64,000 bases of DNA from Warburgia ugandensis. Taxonomy: Eukaryota; Streptophyta; Magnoliopsida; Canellales; Canellaceae. The stretch spans positions 46,646,057 to 46,710,056 of the forward strand of contig CP141137.1 of the NCBI GenBank assembly GCA_035236585.1, read 5' to 3'. A program made the position numbers and the translations under genes. Each line of letters starts with the position of its first letter. Position 1 is the stretch's first letter. The notes below the pieces were generated by a model, which saw only the letters and a list, made by a program, of their open reading frames with translations, was not told where the DNA came from and did not search any database. This document shows positions 60,104 to 64,000 of the stretch, in pieces.

Positions 60104-62272
60104 CTACAAAATCTTCCATTTCTGCTCCAATGCATTGCAGATTCGGCCTATACAACAGGCTGCACTCAGTGGGTACCCAGACACTACAAGACAAAGGAAG
60201 AGGCAATGACTAAGTAAGCACCGTAGCATTATCAACATCAATTAGATGGGTAAAAAAAGTAAATGAAAAGAAAAAAAAGAAGAAGCAAACAGGTCACCCT
60301 GCCACAGTTCTCACTGATTATTTATGGGAAACCTTTTGCAACTCCAAGTGTTAAACATTGTTTACAGTCTCTGAGAAATCCAAGCAAATCGATTTTTATG
60401 TCATGACAAAAGATGCTAACACCATAATGCCAATGCCCGATGGATGCCTTTATTGTTCTTGCCTCCAATGATTTCATGTAAATTCAGATCATATATGCAG
60501 CCTTAGCTTCATGTTGGATGGAGTTTAGATTACAAATATCCACCAAAAGAAGGTTTTAGAGAGAGTTTCTTGTTGATTAACACTGACTCAAAATACTTGA
60601 TCTTCACATCTACACCTTATACACTGTTGCACCCAATCCAGTTGGAAACACTAGGTTGTTCATCATAAGAAATGCAACCGAGTAGTTTATCTAACCAATT
60701 AAATTTCTTTTACTGCAGCACTTGTAGATTGGGGTGAAGTAATACAAAAAGCTCTAAAGGGGCAGCCCCAGTGCACGAAGCTCCCGCCTATACAAAGAGC
60801 TCTATGTTTCTTTATTTTAAAGAATATGGACCCTTAACGGGCATGAAAGATGTTCAGAATATTTTTAAAAGCAGGCCTCAACTACTTTAATAGAATATAA
60901 CAGGTGTGAAAGATGTTAAGAAAATCTTTCAAAGCAGCCAATCAACAACTTTAGTAGAAACTCATACAACAGCTATCCAATTCAACAAAAAAGCTTACCT
61001 GATATAAAATCATCTGTATACTCCTTGTCAATTCTCCCATGGGCCATTGCTCCAACCTGAATGTATGATTAAACAAGAAGTTAAATGTCAACTAGCTGAA
61101 TACACAGTAACTTGGGATAAAGAATAGTAGCATGGCAGCATACACACAAAAAGACAAACCAGAAACAAAGAGAACACAGAAAAGATAACAAAGCAATTAC
61201 AAAAGCTTTGAACATACCACAAAAACAAGGGTAGCATCATCACTAGCAGCAGCAACATAGTCCCGCATTTGAACTAATTTTTCTGAACTATGCGACAAGC
61301 CTGCAGTAAAAGCAGAGATTCAGTAAGAACATCTTAAGCCACACAATATAGGAAGGCCTCCACAAAAACAAAGACATGCCTATTTTAAGAGAATTGACAG
61401 GCAAGTGCCGAGTCACTGGGTTCTTAATCACACGTAGAAGTTTTTCGCGTTTGCCCGAAGCACTTATACTTAGCTTCTGTAACAGCTGCACTGCAGTATT
61501 CACAAAAAAAATAAAATAAAATTGTATTAGATGCTGCAAACATGTAAAGAATCAGTATTTTGCACAAATGAAATTGTTGAAATCAAATGACTTACACATA
61601 ATCCCACAAAACCGTTTAAATGTTCTCGGCATGCGAACATGTGGCTTAACTTCAAAAAGCACCCCTTTCTCTGTTTTCACATACAAGGCTTGCAGCTTTC
61701 CAGCTTTATTAAGGGGGCTATCCAATATTGCAAGTAGACCCTGAAGAAACGTTTAGTCCCAGTCAAAAAGCATTGCAGGAAGGAAGACAACTTCAGGTAA
61801 CACTGATCAATTGCCATTTTAACTTCTGTAAAATGACTTATAGCTATCAAAATTTCCAATTCAAGACTTAAAATTTTATTCTTAAAGACTTCATATTTGA
61901 AGTCTCGAAAGTCTATATTTCTAAAAGACACGAGTATCTGTCATGAAGATTTATCCTCAAGCATTTTATGGTTCACCAGGTAAGGGGATCAACTTTTTGA
62001 ATAATCTGTATCACTTCAGGGTCTAGGATCAAAAACCAATCAAGAAAGCAAAAAAGAGTGAGCTATATGACCACAGGCATTTCCAATTCAATCAAGGTAT
62101 AGAAGTTCCCAAGAAAATCCTCCTCCCAGACACCAAGCAAATAGAATAAGAGCCACAAAAAACAAATTCAATTGCTAACCTGGTGAACAATGTCAGGCCT
62201 GTAATCAGCAGGATTGCGGTTATGCTTCCTCAAGAAATTGGCATGATCATCAGAATTCAAAATCTGGTAAGT
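60104..62272 (-). CDS. NEP1: NEP1/EMG1 rRNA pseudouridine N1-methyltransferase, 3' exons
   Basis: Six exons on the minus strand: 62180-62272, 61596-61740, 61380-61490, 61218-61300, 60999-61056 and 60104-60183. They encode the C-terminal 189 residues; yeast and human proteins are about 250. All phases match. NEP1 is a SPOUT-class, SAM-dependent enzyme that methylates a hypermodified pseudouridine of 18S rRNA and is needed for small-subunit assembly in the nucleolus. Family blocks in order: [46 protein letters not shown], the SAM-binding loop FVVGAMAHG and the final [10 protein letters not shown]. The intron after 61380 begins GC rather than GT; the others are GT-AG. The N-terminal exon(s) are not in 62,273-62,961, which is followed by an LTR-like element. 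They must lie beyond the window or be lost. A 35-bp SINE fragment is in the last intron. No stop breaks the frame. Confidence 0.9.
60758..60792 (-). mobile_element. Au SINE tail fragment
   Basis: GGGGCAGCCCCAGTGCACG followed by AAGCTCCCGCCTATA is the reverse complement of the Au SINE 3' end. It lies in the last intron of NEP1. Confidence 0.6.
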
Positions 62273-62961
62273 CTGAAGATACAAAAAGATCAGCAATCAC
62301 TAGTGTAAGATCAATAATGTAGAAGAAACAAAAGCTATATAAACTGATAATATATTAAAGTAAACATCAAAATCTTAAAGTCTCATCAGCATATAATACG
62401 TCCTCCACAACAATAGCACCAAAAGGAAAAAAACAAAAAAAATCCAAATAGAAAGAACCCTTGATTTCAATGCCAGTGAAAATCTAGGGGAAACTAAAAA
62501 GAAAAACAGAAACACAGTAATCCCATGACCTTACACAGAATTGGAAAAATCCATAGCATGAAGACGAAAAAAAAAAAGCATATGGACAACAGACAGAGAA
62601 ATTTAAAATGTAGGAGCTATGTAACAGGAACCACAACCACAAATGAGAAAATAATTCAAATTGGTACACCAGATATGAGAACCCACAAAGACGCACTAAC
62701 TGGCAAAGACTTAATCTTTGAAATTCCATAACCAGTTAATCACAAAAAGGGCCACCTACATATCCCAGGTTCCAAACTGCCAAAAACTTGAAAATTTTCG
62801 AAGCCTTGAAACTGCATAGCTGTAGAAAGTCAACCTGAGAGCTATAAAATCCTACATATGATCCGTAAACAAAGAATCATCCAACCATTAAGGGTTTTTT
62901 TTTTTTTAATCTAATCCAATTGCATTTTGCCTACAATGCATATCAGATTGTTCATTGAGCA
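62273..62961. other. NEP1 intron, upstream part
   Basis: AT-rich. I searched the minus strand for the expected preceding exon (a block like LEKASLEVAKVGK) and did not find it. Confidence 0.55.
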
Positions 62962-64000
62962 TGTGACGCCCCGATGGTTGCCGGCCACCGATCTCCCCTT
63001 CCCCTGTCTTTCTCTGTTCTAACAAGTTAGGGCAGGGTTGACTTGTTGAGTCAACCCGCTCTTGACTCGTTTAGAACGGACTGTGTTGACCGAGTGACCC
63101 CTATTTTATCCTGAACTTTGAACCATGATTATAACCAATCAAGTAAGGATCTCGAAGATCCAAGAGTAACCTCGTGATCCTTGTAGCGTAAGGAACGATG
63201 CCCATCTTGCCAATTGTTGATCGGGGAAGATCCGATCTTCAATTTTACCAGACTTTTGATCAGAGGTCAGATTGTGTAATTTGTGATGATCTGACTTCAT
63301 TTTTTTTATCCAAGTAGTTCTGTAGTAATCCTCATGAAAGGTAGATCACAGATTTGTACAAGAATGTTGAGTCTAAAGCATTTATGGAGATGATTTAGCT
63401 TATATGGATCAACAACTGAGATCAACCGAAGATCCAGGTATGAAATTGGATCCAAATTTATGATCCGAACCGTTTAGAATTCTTAATTTGATTAATTGAC
63501 TAGAATTACTAAATTATTATGTGATCTAGGGCAATTAAGTGAGGATCGTTGATGAGATCAGCATGGAGATCTAATGATTTGGCCAAAGTTGAAGCGATCC
63601 GTAGACGATTCGACCTAGTAGACAGATAGATATTATTCAGATTGACTTGTTCAAAGTAAGATTACTGTCTTAATCATTTGATAGAATGATTTGATTTCAA
63701 TTAGATATGATTGAGCATAATATCTATATAGTAATTCCGAGTTAGTTGATTTAAATAATAAATTTCCCTAAGATTGGTGTGATCTGAGCTTAGTACCTTT
63801 GGAATATGAAATGATATAATTAAAAAAGAATGATTAAATGATTATGAGTAGGCCCAATTAAGTATGATTCAAATTATTAGCCAATTAAGGTTGGCCTTGC
63901 CTTGGGATTCCATGGTTGAGAATCATTGGAATGTCTTATACGCAATGTATTAAAAGACGAAAGTGTAATGTTGTGTGATTACGAGTCCATATTAAATAAA
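62962..64000 (+). mobile_element. LTR-like element, left end only
   Basis: Starts TGTGACGCCCCGATGG, similar to the TGTAACACCCC start of the LTR at 19545. The GATC-rich text that follows (GATCTCGAAGATCC, GGATCGTTGATGAGATC) has the flavour of the LTRs at 21-23 kb and 45 kb. It runs off the window, so length and target duplication cannot be checked. It probably lies in an intron of NEP1. Confidence 0.5.

Overview
The window is nuclear DNA of a flowering plant. It has spliced genes with GT-AG introns of hundreds to thousands of bases, an AT-rich background, and a dense nest of plant transposable elements: Ty1/copia, Ty3/gypsy chromovirus-like LTR elements, an RTE-type LINE, Au-family SINEs, hAT and CACTA-like DNA transposons. 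I cannot name the species. Nothing is bacterial, and there is no CRISPR array, rRNA gene or convincing tRNA gene.

Layout. 0-6 kb: a decayed Ty1/copia element, still readable in the order gag, protease, integrase, RT, RNase H between two LTR remnants. 6-11.6 kb: AT-rich DNA without a gene. 11.6-15.9 kb: a CACTA-like non-autonomous element built of AAAGTC/GACTTT hairpin repeats, holding a minus-strand chromovirus fragment (LTR start, polypurine tract, chromodomain), an Au SINE piece and a triplicated AC-microsatellite unit. 18.8-25.9 kb: an RTE LINE split by a 5.8-kb solo-LTR-like insertion with an exact 5-bp target duplication. 27.0-33.35 kb: an LTR retrotransposon with TTGAG target duplications, primer-binding site, polypurine tract, no usable coding region, and LTRs of unequal length.

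36.9-42.9 kb: a plant gene zone. It has the 3' end of a TADA (tRNA adenosine deaminase) gene, broken by a frameshift and a stop, then two head-to-head Au SINEs, then an apparently intact two-exon lysine-rich arabinogalactan protein gene whose GPI-anchor exon lies after a 586-bp intron. 43.4-51.4 kb: a minus-strand solo LTR containing a 4.7-kb hAT-like element with exact 8-bp target duplications. The hAT carries two arrays of alternating palindromes. 51.46-57.2 kb: a complete four-exon minus-strand gene for a Zim17/DNL-type zinc-finger HSP70-escort protein. The solo LTR ends only about 90 bp past its stop codon. 60.1-62.3 kb: six 3' exons of the minus-strand NEP1/EMG1 rRNA methyltransferase gene, one intron using a GC donor. 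Its 5' exons lie beyond another LTR-like element that starts at 62,962 and runs off the window.

The host genes are unrelated housekeeping or cell-wall functions and do not form a pathway. The main interest is the nesting order of the transposons and the two kinds of palindromic repeat array. Exon joints were worked out by hand from reading frame, splice signals and remembered family conservation; no search was run.
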